DNA from: CAYILR01 sp964364175
GTDB lineage: Bacteria; Bdellovibrionota; UBA1018
Assembly (NCBI GenBank): GCA_964364175.1
Contig: CAYILR010000067.1
Coordinates: forward strand, 1-13,394
DNA length: 13,394 bases
Direction of reading: 5' to 3'
Part shown: piece by piece, positions 12,730 to 13,394 of the stretch
Numbering within the stretch: position 1 is the stretch's first letter
How the letters are laid out: each line of letters opens with the position of its first letter
The notes under the pieces: generated by a model
What the model was told of the DNA's origin: nothing
What the model saw: only the letters and a program-made list of their open reading frames with translations
Database searches by the model: none
Translations under genes and position numbers: made by a program

Positions 12730-13236
12730 TTAGATCATCGACAACAGTTCAACGGCTGCCTTAACGAATTTCTTCTTCGAAGCCGAAGAAGCATTTTGGT
12801 AAAGCTGGATGATTTCGCGGAGCTTATCATCCTTAGCAGTGTAAGCCATTGCAGAAGCGGCGTTAGAAGACAATCCGCCCAAAGCTGCGGGTTTTGCAAC
12901 GCGCATGCCTTTGACTGATTTGCCCATTTTGCCGGTTTTGCCCATTCCTACAAAGCTTTTGAAATCTGCGCGGACTGCCAAATTGGCAGCTTGCAGTTCA
13001 TCCACCGAGATCTTGAGGAAATTAGCCAGAGATTCGACTTTGTCCCAAGGTAGTGGAGCGCGGCCATGTTCAATGTTCGAAACGAACTGAACTGAGCAGC
13101 CACATGCTTCTGCTACATCCATAAGACCCAATCTTTTCTCTAGGCGGTACTTGCGGAGTAAATCCCCAAGTGGTCCAAAAGATCTGTTATCACGACTCCG
13201 TCCTTTCGGACGCCCTCTCTTAGCGTTTGTTTTCAT
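12730..13236 (-). CDS. XRE-family regulator with N-terminal AT-hook
   Basis: A 168-residue DNA-binding protein. The N-terminus carries a perfect AT-hook core, KRGRPKGR (6-13), which binds the minor groove of AT-rich DNA. An XRE/Cro-type helix-turn-helix follows (about 23-81: LGDLLRKYRL, DVAEACGCSVQFVSNIEHGR, ESLANFLKISVDEL). Then comes a flexible Gly/Lys/Met/Ala-rich linker (95-133) and a charged C-terminal helix pair (135-168, KLREIIQLYQN and KKKFVKAAVELL). The targets are unknown. No ribosome binding site precedes the ATG (CCCCCACT), in agreement with the promoter position that predicts a leaderless message. The gene ends at its own strong terminator. Confidence 0.85.
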   Translation of the reverse strand: MKTNAKRGRPKGRSRDNRSFGPLGDLLRKYRLEKRLGLMDVAEACGCSVQFVSNIEHGRAPLPWDKVESLANFLKISVDELQAANLAVRADFKSFVGMGKTGKMGKSVKGMRVAKPAALGGLSSNAASAMAYTAKDDKLREIIQLYQNASSASKKKFVKAAVELLSMI

Positions 13237-13244
13237 AGTGGGGG

Positions 13245-13273
13245 TTGATACCTGCGATTTTTTGAAATGCCAA
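13245..13273 (-). promoter_or_regulatory. Sigma-70-type promoter predicting a leaderless mRNA
   Basis: On the minus strand TTGGCA (13273-13268) and TATCAA (13250-13245) are 17 bases apart, matching five and four of six consensus positions. The expected start of transcription, about seven bases after the second box, falls within two bases of the ATG at 13236. The sequence further upstream (about 13275-13345) is very AT-rich, a possible UP element or a site for the gene's own AT-hook product. Confidence 0.5.
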
Positions 13274-13394
13274 CATTTATTTTGATTAGTTTAATAATAT
13301 TTCAGCTTTTTATTTAATTGATGTAAAATATTTAAAAGGGAGGTAACTGTTCAGCCCGTTTGAGTGATTCACTTGCATAATTTATAAACAGGAT

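Noticed and set aside
13326..13394. GGGAGGT near 13339 as the ribosome binding site of a new plus-strand gene
   Set aside because: No start codon at a suitable distance opens a frame that stays open; the nearest GTG frame ends within a few codons.

Overview
The window is a compact bacterial chromosomal segment with about 14 protein-coding genes on both strands, short intergenic gaps and several tail-to-tail overlaps. Balanced base composition, an AT-hook plus XRE regulator, GYF_2 domains and many small exported proteins suggest a Bdellovibrionota/Oligoflexia-type bacterium. That placement is inference; there is no rRNA or tRNA here to settle it.

Layout. (1) 132-3817, minus strand: the phosphate importer operon pstS-pstC-pstA, followed by an exported SGNH/GDSL-hydrolase-like protein; pstB and phoU are absent from the expected place. 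(2) 3871-5998, plus strand: a structured leader (palindrome, two abutting hairpins, a sigma-28-like promoter match, an 8-codon leader ORF). It precedes a 674-residue membrane protein with an extracytoplasmic sensor, a degenerate class III nucleotide-cyclase domain and two C-terminal GYF_2 domains. (3) 5940-6533, minus: a membrane-anchored SRPBCC-like protein. (4) 6556-7556: a complete REP-associated tyrosine transposase (RAYT) unit. The Y1 transposase gene lies between two imperfect inverted ends of about 78 bp, each made of a pair of short hairpin repeats. (5) 7581-9139, plus: a translationally coupled RNA-modification pair, an RluA-family pseudouridine synthase and an RlmI-like SAM methyltransferase. 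(6) 9199-9825, minus: a two-gene cassette resembling a toxin-antitoxin pair, where the upstream frame has an in-frame TGA and the downstream frame appears broken at a C6 run. (7) 9924-10762, plus: a small six-cysteine putative zinc protein and an exported Cys-containing protein. (8) 10755-12225: a second RluA-family synthase and thymidylate synthase thyA, divergent with almost no space between them. (9) 12222-13236, minus: an exported small protein and an XRE/AT-hook regulator with a strong terminator and a promoter that predicts a leaderless mRNA.

The strongest points for a second look are the symmetric RAYT element, the pseudo-cyclase/GYF_2 sensor with its leader, and the decaying two-gene cassette that had to be read across a stop and a frameshift.
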